Positions 1-11,062 of a stretch of DNA of 64,000 nt are shown piece after piece. The stretch is taken from assembly GCA_946811695.1 (NCBI GenBank), contig OX328132.1, positions 129,366,208-129,430,207 of the forward strand. Direction: 5' to 3'. A model generated the notes under the pieces. That model saw only the letters and a list, made by a program, of their open reading frames with translations. It had not been told where the DNA came from and ran no database searches. Each line of letters starts with the position of its first letter. The stretch's first letter is position 1. The position numbers and the translations under genes are program-made. Source of the stretch: Gonocerus acuteangulatus. Lineage: Eukaryota > Arthropoda > Insecta > Hemiptera > Coreidae.

Positions 1-768
1 CTCATATCCTAGGTGGATAGGTTCTCTATTCCTTAGGGTTGGAGAGAACTAAAGAACCTAGAGTTGGTGCAAGTCCAAACGAACCACCAGACTATTAGTC
101 TTCCGCCATTTCTTAAGTATATTTTATCACCATCATTCTTGGCATATTATCATTGGGTCCTTCACTATTTGAGGGTATTTCTGAGACCCAAACGTTTCCT
201 ATTGTGATAAGGATTTCACTTTACAGGCCAAAGTGCTCACAATAAGTCTGAGATCTACTCATATAATTATAATATTAGGTTGAGTAAAATAGTTCATTAG
301 AAAACAAAATTAATAAAATTAAAAAGCGCACAACCGGATATATTTCTTTACGATATAGAGTATGTAAGGTATTGGGTTTAGGGTTTCGAAGGAGGTCCTT
401 GTAGTATTAGGGGTGGACGAGTAAAAAGACCCGAACATTCTCCACCTTAGAACTGGTTTCCCGTTCCAAGAACGTCAGCCCAAATTCGTAGGGTACAAGA
501 TGTTGCTGGAATCCTCTTATGTCGCCGACACGAAGAACAAAATATTCCTGCTATGATTCCTCTACCCTCTTAAAGAACTCATTCATTCCTATCCTTCCAC
601 CGATCCAATGATAATCCATGCAGATAAGGAGTCAATGAAAAATATTTATTTAGAAAATAAAATCGACATAATTTATTTTGACTCACTCATTTGTAGGTGA
701 CAGCTTTGGCAGCCTTGCTTACTAAGTATCCACGGCACATTAACACTATCCAGAGGAAATAGCAGAGA

Positions 769-770
<2 letters not shown>
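1..770. other. Unassigned AT-rich sequence
   Basis: No ORF of note, tandem structure or recognisable element is visible here. It leads directly into an AT microsatellite. Confidence 0.5.

Positions 771-814
<44 letters not shown>
771..814. repeat. (AT)n microsatellite
   Basis: Uninterrupted alternating AT for about 44 bases. Confidence 0.95.
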
Positions 815-818
<4 letters not shown>

Positions 819-910
819 TTTAGTATAAGGATAGATATAGTAAGGTCAAAGAGCTTACAAGTTTGCACAAAAAATGAATTCATATGTGTTTTAAGCAGAC
901 ACTTCGGCTG

Positions 911-2876
911 CTCATAAAGGCTCTTCATAAAGGGTCTTCTCATAAAGGCTTCCTCGCCCTATGAGCCTGATGAAGGCTTCGTCTTCTCATAAAGGCTTCC
1001 TCGCCCTATGTGCCTGATGAAGGCTTCGTCTTCTCATAAAGGCTTCCTCGCCCTATGTGCCTGATGAAGGCTTCGTCTTCTCATAAAGGCTTCCTCGCCC
1101 TATGAGCCTGATGAAGGCTTCGTCTTCTCATAAAGGCTTCCTCGCCCTATGAGCCTGATGAAGGCTTCGTCTTCTCATAAAGGCTTCCTCGCCCTATGAG
1201 CCTGATGAAGGCTTCGTCTTCTCATAAAGGCTTCCTCGCCCTATGTGCCTGATGAAGGCTTCGTCTTCTCATAAAGGCTTCCTCGCCCTATGTGCCTGAT
1301 GAAGGCTTCGTCTTCTCATAAAGGCTTCCTCGCCCTATGAGCCTGATGAAGGCTTCATCTTCTCATAACGGCGTCCTCGCCCTATGAGCCTGATGAAGGC
1401 TTCGTCTTCTCATAAAGGCTTCCTCGCCCTATGTGCCTGATGAAGGCTTCGTCTTCTCATAAAGGCTTCCTCGTCCTATGAGCCTGATGAAGGCTTCGTC
1501 TTCTCATAAAGGCTTCCTCGCCCTATGAGCCTGATGAAGGCTTCGTCTTCTCATAAAGGCTTCCTCGCCCTATGAGCCTGATGAAGGCTTCATCTTCTCA
1601 TAACGGCTTCCTCGCCCTATGAGCCTGATGAAGGCTTCGTCTTCTCATAAAGGCTTCCTCGCCCTATGTGCCTGATGAAGGCTTCGTCTTCTCATAAAGG
1701 CTTCCTCGCCCTATGAGCCTGATGAAGGCTTCGTCTTCTCATAAAGGCTTCCTCGCCCTATGAGCCTGATGAAGGCTTCGTCTTCTCATAAAGGCTTCCT
1801 CGCCCTATGAGCCTGATGAAGGCTTCGTCTTCTCATAAAGGCTTCCTCGCCCTATGAGCCTGATGAAGGCTTCGTCTTCTCATAAAGGCTTCCTCGCCCT
1901 ATGTGCCTGATGAAGGCTTCGTCTTCTCATAAACGCTTCCTCGCCCTATGTGCCTGATGAAGGCTTCGTCTTCTCATAAACGCTTCCTCGCCCTATGTGC
2001 CTGATGAAGGCTTCGTCTTCTCATAAAGGCTTCCTCGCCCTATGAGCCTGATGAAGGCTTCGTCTTCTCATAAAGGCTTCCTCGCCCTATGAGCCTGATG
2101 AAGGCTTCGTCTTCTCATAAAGGCTTCCTCGCCCTATGAGCCTGATGAAGGCTTCGTCTTCTCATAAAGGCTTCCTCGCCCTATGTGCCTGATGAAGGCT
2201 TCGTCTTCTCATAAAGGCTTCCTCGCCCTATGTGCCTGATGAAGGCTTCGTCTTCTCATAAAGGCTTCCTCGCCCTATGAGCCTGATGAAGGCTTCGTCT
2301 TCTCATAACGGCTTCCTCGCCCTATGAGCCTGATGAAGGCTTCGTCTTCTCATAAAGGCTTCCTCGCCCTATGAGCCTGATGAAGGCTTCGTCTTCTCAT
2401 AAAGGCTTCCTCGCCCTATGTGCCTGATGAAGGCTTCGTCTTCTCATAAAGGCTTCCTCGCCCTATGTGCCTGATGAAGGCTTCGTCTTCTCATAAAGGC
2501 TTCCTCGCCCTATGAGCCTGATGAAGGCTTCGTCTTCTCATAAAGGCTTCCTCGCCCTATGAGCCTGATGAAGGCTTCGTCTTCTCATAAAGGCTTCCTC
2601 GCCCTATGAGCCTGATGAAGGCTTCGTCTTCTCATAAAGGCTTCCTCGCCCTATGTGCCTGATGAAGGCTTCGTCTTCTCATAAAGGCTTCCTCGCCCTA
2701 TGAGCCTGATGAAGGCTTCGTCTTCTCATAAAGGCTTCCTCGCCCTATGAGCCTGATGAAGGCTTCGTCTTCTCATAAAGGCTTCCTCGCCCTATGAGCC
2801 TGATGAAGGCTTCGTCTTCTCATAAAGGCTTCCTCGCCCTATGAGCCTGATGAAGGCTTCGTCTTCTCATAAAGGC
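911..2876. repeat. 47-bp minisatellite, about 41 copies
   Basis: A head-to-tail array with a constant 47-bp period; the ATGAGCC/ATGTGCC site recurs at 961, 1008, 1055 and so on to 2841. Units are nearly identical. Variants are the A/T in that site and rare AACGG or AAACG in place of AAAGG. Each unit holds two related halves of about 23 and 24 bp, both with the core AAGGCTTC, so the unit looks like an old dimer. All frames are closed by stops and no coding role is evident. Confidence 0.95.
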
Positions 2877-3186
2877 AGGATGTAAGTTACATCGCAGGGT
2901 GTGGTTGGATGGCGTAAGGTAACTCCAGGTCATCCTAGAATCCTTCCTAAGGAAGGTATTCGGTTGACAACTGGTGGCACCTGAGGCATGGTCAAGCTAC
3001 CTATATCAAATTACAAAATACACATTAATACTTCTGTAAATAAATAAAAAAAAAAAAAATAAAAAAAAAAAAAAAAGTTCACGTACTGAATGAAAGAACA
3101 GTAACTAATAAGAAACTCTTGGACTAGAATAACTATGTTTACATTGTACCTGCATTTTTTTAGTTACGTTAAAACATAGAAATATT
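2877..3186. other. Unassigned spacer with poly-A tract
   Basis: Array-flanking sequence. An A-rich run lies at about 3046-3076. No gene is visible. Confidence 0.5.
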
Positions 3187-3263
3187 ATGATAGAAATCTA
3201 ATGAAAAATAATTTTCATTAATTATAATTAATGGAAAATTATTTTTCATTAGATTTCTATCAT
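3187..3263. repeat. Near-perfect 77-bp palindrome
   Basis: The left arm beginning ATGATAGAAATC is matched by the reverse complement of the right arm ending GATTTCTATCAT, with a single one-base difference and a short AT-only centre. It could form a long hairpin. A second, smaller imperfect hairpin (11-bp arms, ATCCGG at 3276 and CCGGAT at 3307) follows at once. Confidence 0.9.
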
Positions 3264-3307
3264 TATGTTTTTGTGATCCGGGGATTAATAATTATCAATC
3301 TCCGGAT

Positions 3308-3770
3308 ATGTGACCACTATTCGTCAAGTCTAAGTTATTTTTTATTTATACGAGAGCCAAACATGACTATACTTTTTGTTTTTCATTATCGGGACTAACT
3401 CTAATCTTTTTATTATTATTGTATATTCATAACAATTTTGTGTATCTAATGAATAAAGACCAATTAAAATCATTTCCGTCACCAACACTAATTTTTTCCA
3501 AAATATTGTAAACTTTAACCTTAATTTTCTCATATGAGCTTAAAATATTTCGAGTGCTTATTAGACTTATCTAATAACGAAGTCATCTATTTGACCATAC
3601 CAAAGATACTTCCACGTTATCATTCCTCGCGATTTAACCTGTAATTTAGATTTCGTTTTTATACCCTTCATCAACTATTTTGTTGATGTATATAAAATAA
3701 ATATCATTTATCTAAAAAAAAGTCTGTATGAGTTAAAAATGTTTAATTGTTTTTGACAATTTAGGAAATG
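3308..3770. other. Unassigned AT-rich sequence
   Basis: A 63-codon open frame on the minus strand (3342-3533) has no recognisable motif and I do not call it a gene. Nothing else is seen. Confidence 0.4.
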
Positions 3771-6400
3771 TGGAAACACATAACCTTCTATTTCCCTCTG
3801 TAAGTTGTTATCTTTGAGGTAGAGAATTTATTCGATTTTCGACGAGTCGTCTTGTAGGGCAGTATCAGGTAGTATATTATATTCATAGAATAAATTGGGG
3901 ACGATACGATATTCTTTGAAAATGTGTTCAATTCCTATGATCGTGTTACATTGGGAGAATTTATTCGATTTTCGACGAGTCGTCTTGTAGGGCAGTATCA
4001 GGTAGTATATTATATTCATAGAATAAATTGGGGACGATACGATATTCTTTGAAAATGTGTTCAATTCCTATGATCGTGTTACATTGGGAGAATTTATTCG
4101 ATTTTCGACGAGTCGTCTTGTAGGGCAGTATCAGGTAGTATATTATATTCATACAATAAATTGGGGACGATACGATATTCTTTGAAAATGTGTTCAATTC
4201 CTATGATCGTGTTACATTGGGAGAATTTATTCGATTTTCGACGAGTCGTCTTGTAGGGCAGTATCAGGTAGTATATTATATTCATACAATAAATTGGGGA
4301 CGATACGATATTCTATGAAAATGTGTTCAATTCCTATGATCGTGTTACATTGGGAGAATTTATTCGATTTTCGACGAGTCTTCTTGTAAGGCAGTATCAG
4401 GTAGTATATTATATTCATAGAATAAATTGGGGACGATACGATATTCTATGAAAATGTGTTCAATTCCTATGATCGTGTTACATTGGGAGAATTTATTCGA
4501 TTTTCGACGAGTCTTCTTGTAGGGCAGTATCAGGCAGTATATTATATTCATAGAATAAATTGGGGACGATACGATATTCTTTGAAAATGTGTTCAATTCC
4601 TATGATCGTGTTACATTGGGAGAATTTATTCGATTTTCGACGAGTCGTCTTGTAGGGCAGTATCAGGTAGTATATTATATTCATACAATAAATTGGGGAC
4701 GATACGATATTCTTTGAAAATGTGTTCAATTCCTATGATCGTGTTACATTGGGAGAATTTATTCGATTTTCGACGAGTCGTCTTGTAGGGCAGTATCAGG
4801 TAGTATATTATATTCATAGAATAAATTGGGGACGATACGATATTCTTTGAAAATGTGTTCAATTCCTATGATCGTGTTACATTGGGAGAATTTATTCGAT
4901 TTTCGACGAGTCGTCTTGTAGGGCAGTATCAGGTAGTATATTATATTCATAGAATAAATTGGGGACGATACGATATTCTTTGAAAATGTGTTCAATTCCT
5001 ATGATCGTGTTACATTGGGAGAATTTATTCGATTTTCGACGAGTCTTCTTCTAGGGCAGTATCAGGCAGTATATTATATTCATAGAATAAATTGGGGACG
5101 ATACGATATTCTTTGAAAATGTGTTCAATTCCTATGATGGTGTTACATTGGGAGAATTTATTCGATTTTCGACGAGTCTTCTTGTAGGGCAGTATCAGGC
5201 AGTATATTATATTCATAGAATAAATTGGGGACGATACGATATTCTTTGAAAATGTGTTCAATTCCTATGATCGTGTTACATTGGGAGAATTTATTCGATT
5301 TTCGACGAGTCTTCTTGTAGGGCAGTATCAGGCAGTATATTATATTCATAGAATAAATTGGGGACGATACGATATTCTTTGAAAATGTGTTCAATTCCTA
5401 TGATCGTGTTACATTGGGAGAATGTATTCGATTTTCGACGAGTCTTCTTGTAGGGCAGTATCAGGCAGTATATTATATTCATAGAATAAATTGGGGACGA
5501 TACGATATTCTTTGAAAATGTGTTCAATTCCTATGATCGTGTTACATTGGGAGAATTTATTCGATTTTCGACGAGTCGTCTTGTAGGGCAGTATCAGGTA
5601 GTATATTATATTCATAGAATAAATTGGGGACGATACGATATTCTTTGAAAATGTGTTCAATTCCTATGATCGTGTTACATTGGGAGAATTTATTCGATTT
5701 TCGACGAGTCTTCTTCTAGGGCAGTATCAGGCAGTATATTATATTCATAGAATAAATTGGGGACGATACGATATTCTTTGAAAATGTGTTCAATTCCTAT
5801 GATCGTGTTACATTGGGAGAATTTATTCGATTTTCGACGAGTCGTCTTGTAGGGCAGTATCAGGTAGTATATTATATTCATACAATAAATTGGGGACGAT
5901 ACGATATTCTTTGAAAATGTGTTCAATTCCTATGATCGTGTTACATTGGGAGAATTTATTCGATTTTCGACGAGTCGTCTTGTAGGGCAGTATCAGGTAG
6001 TATATTATATTCATACAATAAATTGGGGACGATACGATATTCTTTGAAAATGTGTTTAATTCCTATGATCGTGTTACATTGGGAGAATTTATTCGATTTT
6101 CGACGAGTCTTCTTGTAGGGCAGTATCAGGCATTATATTATATTCATAGAATAAATTGGGGACGATACGATATTCTTTGAAAATGTGTTCAATTCCTATG
6201 ATCGTGTTACATTGGGAGAATTTTGGACGTTCTTCTTTTGACATCGAATATCCGTGAGTTTGCCTTCTGTGTCCAATTCGGGGATGGACGGTAACGACCT
6301 CTTAACACACATAAAATATCATTTTTCAACGCTTTTTATGAGAATAAGAATGTAGTTTTATTTTAAGTATGATAATCGGAGGCCACCTATGAATGTATGA
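3770..6400 (-). pseudogene. I-type LINE ORF2 C-terminal remnant, expanded internally into a satellite
   Basis: Reading leftward from about 6310, the minus strand encodes PRIGHRRQTHGYSMSKEERP, then a CNTIIGIEHIFKEYRI block. The intact LINE at 21.4-25.6 kb has LRIGHTRLTHGYLMTREAQP followed by CGVFITVKHIFIECRI at the same place: the tail after the RNase H domain. The second block lies in the 133-bp unit. On the far side of the array the frame resumes (YLKDNNLQREIEG, near 3780-3820), which resembles the last residues of such ORFs. The final cysteine of the motif is replaced by tyrosine (EYRI against ECRI) and every unit carries a stop. This is a dead LINE fragment whose coding segment was tandemly amplified; clade assignment is by eye. 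Confidence 0.75.
3822..6222. repeat. 133-bp satellite, 18 copies, LINE-derived
   Basis: Constant 133-bp period from 3822 to 6222, about 18.0 units, very homogeneous. Variable sites include GTCGTC/GTCTTC, GGTAG/GGCAG and TAGAAT/TACAAT, which occur in linked combinations. Because 133 is not a multiple of three, overlapping 63-83 codon minus-strand ORFs repeat in register with the period. They are by-products of the array and not separate genes. The unit contains the short odd palindrome GACGAGTCGTC. Confidence 0.97.
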
Positions 6401-6740
6401 GGTTTTCATTTTTGTTTTTCTTAAGGGATTAAACCCCTGGGCTAGTGGCCAGAGGTTTTCACCTTTTTATAAGCACAAGGTTTTTGTAGACGGTAACTTA
6501 TGCTTTCGACGCCCGACGTTGCATATCTTGAGTCACCAGCAAATACCGGTGTATTCGACGTGGTATTGCCCCTGGCAGTGCGGAACTCGAGAAAGAAGTA
6601 ACTCGGATAAGCAGATCTTAACCGGAATCAATAAAGCTTTATTTACATAGCCTAAACAAGTTTTATAACATGTACAGTTAAAATCAACATGTACTTTCTT
6701 ATTTATAAAAAAAAATTTTGATTTCAATTTTTTTGCAAAT
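6400..6740. other. Unassigned sequence between two LINE remnants
   Basis: An 85-codon plus-strand ORF (6393-6650) shows no family motif. Probably remnant sequence; no gene called. Confidence 0.3.
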
Positions 6741-6872
6741 TATGGGAAATTTTAAAAACACAAAATATTTATTAAATTACCATATCTAGTTAGTGATGTT
6801 TCATCGTAGTTACCTATGTTTGATATGTGTGCATTAATGGAATGTGCTAATTGTCTAAAAAACGTGTCGGTA

Positions 6873-8371
6873 AGTTTGTACATGTAGTCTGTTATTGTGG
6901 CAATTTCTAGTTCTTCGGACATGTGTGTGAGCGTTGTGTCTCTTGGATAATTGTTGATTATTCGGAGGCAGCAGTTTGTACATGTAGTCTGTTATTGTGG
7001 CTATTTCTAGTTCTTCGGACATGTGTGTGAGCGTTGTGTATCTTGGATAATTGTTGATTATTCGGAGGCAGCAGTTTGTACATGTAGTCTGTTATTGTGG
7101 CTATTTCTAGTTCTTCGGACATGTGTGTGAGCGTTGTGTATCTTGGATAATTGTTGATTATTCGGAGGCAGCAGTTTGTACATGTAGTCTGTTATTGTGG
7201 CTATTTCTAGTTCTTCGGACATGTGTGTGAGCGTTGTGTCTCTTGGATAATTGTTGATTATTCGGAGGCAGCAGTTTGTACATGTAGTCTGTTATTGTGG
7301 CTATTTCTAGTTCTTCGGACATGTGTGTGAGCGTTGTGTATCTTGGATGATTGTTGATTATTCGGAGGCAGCAGTTTGTACATGTAGTCTGTTATTGTGG
7401 CTATTTATAGTTCTTCGGACATGTGTGTGAGCGTTGTGTATCTTGGATAATTGTTGATTATTCGGAGGCAGCAGTTTGTACATGTAGTCTGTTATTGTGG
7501 CTATTTCTAGTTCTTCGGACATGTGTGAGCGTTGTGTCTCTTGGATAATTGTTGATTATTCGGAGGCAGCAGTTTGTACATGTAGTCTGTTATTGTGGCT
7601 ATTTCTAGTTCTTCGGACATGTGTGTGAGCGTTGTGTCTCTTGGATAATTGTTGATTATTCGGAGGCAGCAGTTTGTACATGTAGTCTGTTATTGTGGCT
7701 ATTTCTAGTTCTTCGGACATGTGTGTGAGCGTTGTGTCTCTTGGATAATTGTTGATTATTCGGAGGCAGCAGTTTGTACATGTAGTCTGTTATTGTGGCT
7801 ATTTATAGTTCTTCGGACATGTGTGTGAGCGTTGTGTATCTTGGATAATTGTTGATTATTCGGAGGCAGCAGTTTGTACATGTAGTCTGTTATTGTGGCT
7901 ATTTCTAGTTCTTCGGACATGTGTGTGAGCGTTGTGTCTCTTGGATAATTGTTGATTATTCGGAGGCAGCAGTTTGTACATGTAGTCTGTTATTGTGGCT
8001 ATTTCTAGTTCTTCGGACATGTGTGTGAGCGTTGTGTCTCTTGGATGATTGTTGATTATTCGGAGGCAGCAGTTTGTACATGTAGTCTGTTATTGTGGCT
8101 ATTTATAGTTCTTCGGACATGTGTGTGAGCGTTGTGTATCTTGGATAATTGTTGATTATTCGGAGGCAGCAGTTTGTACATGTAGTCTGTTATTGTGGCT
8201 ATTTCTAGTTCTTCGGACATGTGTGAGCGTTGTGTCTCTTGGATAATTGTTGATTATTCGGAGGCAGCAGTTTGTACATGTAGTCTGTTATTGTGGCTAT
8301 TTCTAGTTCTTCGGACATGTGTGTGAGCGTTGTGTCTCTTGGATAATTGTTGATTATTCGGAGGCAGCAGT
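6873..8371. repeat. 100-bp satellite, 15 copies, derived from LINE coding sequence
   Basis: The site TTTGTACATGTAGTCTG recurs every 100 bp from 6875; two units are 98 bp because one GT is lost. Fifteen units plus a partial one. Linked variants (TTGGATGATT, then TTTATAG, then the 98-bp unit) occur in units 5-7 and again in units 12-14, so a block of seven units, about 698 bp, was itself duplicated. On the minus strand each unit encodes LRIINNYPRDTTLTHMSEEL and following residues of a LINE ORF2 end. Confidence 0.97.
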
Positions 8372-8773
8372 TTTGTATTATTAGTAATTTTTTGTAGTTT
8401 GCAGTTTATGTGTAGGACCATACTGGGCTGGCGTAACAAAGGACTGGGCGGATGGCACTTTTGTAGATGATCATTTTATTTTTCGGGTTAAGGTTTGAAT
8501 TTTTGGTGAAATAAGGAGACATTTTTAGCGGCTTTTGTTTTATTGTTTACGTGTTTTGTGAATGTTTTGCTTCAATCTAAGGTACTCCTAAATACTTGAT
8601 GTGTTCTGTCCATGAAATACTGAGGATTACAAGGTAGAATTTGCTTGGGATATTTGGCCGTCTTTTTGTGAAGATTATGTTTTAGAAAGGTTTATTTATA
8701 TTTGACATATTTAAGAAAATTTATGAATTTTCTTGTAGCTTTTTTCTAGTCTGTTTTTGTTAACCGGAAGGAT

Positions 8774-9057
8774 ATAAAGTGCATGGGTGTATATAAGGGG
8801 GGGGGCAGAGCGGGCTGCAGCCCCCCCCCCCGAAATTTGGATCGGTATAAATGTGTCATAAACCCTTAAAAATAAATTAAATAAGATACTTTGTTCATAA
8901 GAAATATTTTATATTGGGTGTAATAGCGTTTTAGTTGCTTAAAACTATTCCACGTTCTAAATTGTTAGTATTCCAAACCCCGGAAATGGTCTCAGCCCCC
9001 CCGAAATTTTCCCAGCTCCTACCGAAATTATTTTCTATATACGCCCATGATAAAGTG
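8774..9057. mobile_element. hAT-like MITE (268 bp) with 8-bp target duplication
   Basis: The element spans 8782-9049. Its ends are CATGGGTGTATATA and the reverse complement of CTATATACGCCCATG: about 15-bp terminal inverted repeats with one or two mismatches. It is flanked by perfect 8-bp direct repeats ATAAAGTG at 8774-8781 and 9050-9057. Eight-base duplications with short TIRs are the hAT superfamily signature. No transposase is encoded. Poly-G and poly-C runs lie near the left end. Related copies are at 15748-15999 and 33225-33409. Removing it joins the two halves of the LINE frame at the RT active site. Confidence 0.85.
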
Positions 9058-9360
9058 TAGTATCCATGAAAATACCAAACCTTCGAGTGATTGATATTTC
9101 CAATTCCAAGATTAATGAAATAATACGAAGCGTTGATGATTAGCCTATCTCCTAGAGATAACCTCAGAGCAGAGCCTTATCAGGCGAGCTATTGACGCGC
9201 CCTTTCGCTGAATAGCCGCTCTATATCGCTCAAGATATCTCTATAGTCCTCAACATTCACTCCCTCTTATGAATTAAGAGTTTCATTTCCATTAATCCTA
9301 TTCCGAAATCTCTTTATTACTCAAAGGACTAATTACACTTTCTGTTTTTCTTAAAATTCC

Positions 9361-10860
9361 TAAGCAACTATACATGACAAGCATTACTAGAATTCCCGTA
9401 CGCCGTGTAGGCAACTATACATGTCAAGCATTACTAGAATTCCCGTACGCCATGTAGGCAACTATACATGTCAAGCATTACTAGAATTCCCGTACGCCAT
9501 GTAGGCAACTATACATGTCATGCATTACTAGAGTTCCCGTAAGCCATGTAGGCAACTATACATGTCATGCATTACTAGAATTCCCGTAAGCCATGTAGGC
9601 AACTATACATGTCATGCATTACTAGAGTTCCCGTAAGCCATGTAGGCAACAATACATGTTATGCATTACTAGAATTCCCGTACGCCATGTAGGCAACTAT
9701 ACATGTCATGCATTACTAGAATTCCCGTACGCCATGTAGGCAACTATACATGTCATGCATTACTAGAGTTCCCGTAAGCCATGTAGGCAACAATACATGT
9801 TATGCATTACTAGAATTCCCGTACGCCATGTAGGCAACTATACATGTCATGCATTACTAGAGTTCCCGTAAGCCATGTAGGCAACTATACATGTCAAGCA
9901 TTACTAGAATTCCCGTACGCCATGTAGGCAGCTATACATGTCATGCATTACTAGAGTTCCCGTAAGCCATGTAGGCAACAATACATGTTATGCATTACTA
10001 GAATTCCCGTACGCCATGTATGAATGAATGAATGATGAATGATAAAAATACTTTATTCTGGGACTTCGTCCCATAAGAATAAATATAAATACACAATAAA
10101 CAATAAACAAATCTAACCTAAAAATAAGAATATAAATAAAGAAAAAACAAAAACATATAAAAACGAATACAAATATTATTAGTGGTCTTAAATAATAAAA
10201 TAAAACATAAGTAAATATGTACATAAATTATAATTGGATTGGGGCAATGATGATACAATGTTCAGAGGGAGATGGGAATATAATTAAATAGTTTTAAATA
10301 AACAAATAAATAATTAAATAAATATTTAAAAAATAAATAAATATTAAAGAAATGGGGACTATAAAAGGATATGAATAAAAATAAATGAATAAACAAGAGA
10401 CGAAAACGACAACATAATTTACAAAGCTAAACTGGTTTTCCTGGTGGTCAAATCTTAAGAAGCGTCTTCCTGGGAGGATAGGAGAAAAGCAAAGAGGCGG
10501 GATTTAAATATAGGTAAGGAAGGAGAGTGTCGAATCGAAAGAGGGATAGAGTTCCAGAAGGAGGAGGCTCAGGAGATGAAGGAACGGTCAAAGAAGGCTG
10601 TTTTATGTGTGGGAGGATAGAGATCATGTAGGCAACTATACATGTCATGCATTACTAGAATTCCCTTAAGCCATGTAGGCAACTATACATGTCATGCATT
10701 ACTAGAATTCCCTTAAGCCATGTAGGCAACTATACATGTCATGCATTACTCGAATTCCCGTAAGCCCTGTAGGGAATTATAATGTTATGCATTACCGGAA
10801 TTCCCGTACGCCATGTAGGCAACTATACATGTCATGCATTACTAAAATTCCGGGAAGCCA
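9361..10860. repeat. Second 47-bp minisatellite, about 19 copies, interrupted
   Basis: A 47-bp unit with cores TAGGCAACTATACATGTC and ATTACTAGAATTCCC repeats about 14 times to 10020, then about five more times from 10625 to about 10855. The sequence is unrelated to the 47-bp unit at 0.9-2.9 kb. Variants are GTACGCC/GTAAGCC and AGAATT/AGAGTT. The last units are the most diverged. A LINE tail sits between the two blocks. Confidence 0.95.
10015..10630 (-). mobile_element. 5'-truncated LINE tail inserted in the 47-bp array
   Basis: Insert at 10021-10624, flanked by the direct repeat CATGTA at 10015-10020 and 10625-10630, both copies belonging to the satellite. On the minus strand a frame near 10480-10610 reads KTAFFDRSFIS, then ASSFWNSIPLSIRHSPSLP and FKSRLFAFLL. 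This FF...WNSIP...FKSRL pattern is the C-terminal end of many LINE ORF2 proteins. A long AT-rich 3' UTR follows, then AATAAA and a (TCAT)n tail at 10021-10045. One in-frame stop is present. It is a dead-on-arrival insertion by target-primed reverse transcription. The clade is unresolved. Confidence 0.85.
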
Positions 10861-11062
10861 CCAATCCCCGGAGGAATTCTTTCATTCTTTTTTTCAATCA
10901 TCTAGTTTTACAAAGCTTTGGAATGGAAACCCATATCGTTAGGATAGAAATATCTCAGTATACCCCCCCCCTCTCTCCAAAGCCAATACTTTGGATATGT
11001 GAGCTTTAAAGGCCTAAATAATATCAATTGTTAATGACACCATTACATACTCGTATATATCT
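10860..11062. other. Unassigned spacer
   Basis: Contains a poly-C run near 10963-10971. No feature recognised. Confidence 0.4.

Larger units (their letters stand above)
6745..9095 (-). pseudogene. Jockey-like LINE ORF2 remnant, split by a satellite expansion and a MITE
   Basis: Minus-strand translation, read from about 9090 downward, gives a degenerate active-site region (GIFMDTTLYPSG, where DDTALY is expected), then after the MITE an IIFTKRRP motif, WTEHIKYLGV, YKSAIRPVLCYASPVWSY and NCCLRIINNYPRDTTLTHMS. These are in the order seen in the RT palm, thumb and C-terminal part of Jockey-like LINEs. The last block is the 100-bp satellite unit. Beyond the array (6872 downward) the frame continues as TDTFFRQLAHSINAHISNIG, which fits the C-terminus. 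Several stops and frameshifts make it non-functional. Motif order is seen directly; the clade is inferred from motifs remembered for the family. Confidence 0.85.

Noticed and set aside
911..2876. Possible CRISPR array
   Set aside because: Units are contiguous with no variable spacers, and the sequence context is eukaryotic.
3828..6014. Series of 63-83 codon minus-strand ORFs with near-identical products, looking like a gene family
   Set aside because: They follow the 133-bp period, overlap in shifting frames and are decayed LINE ORF2 translated repeatedly.
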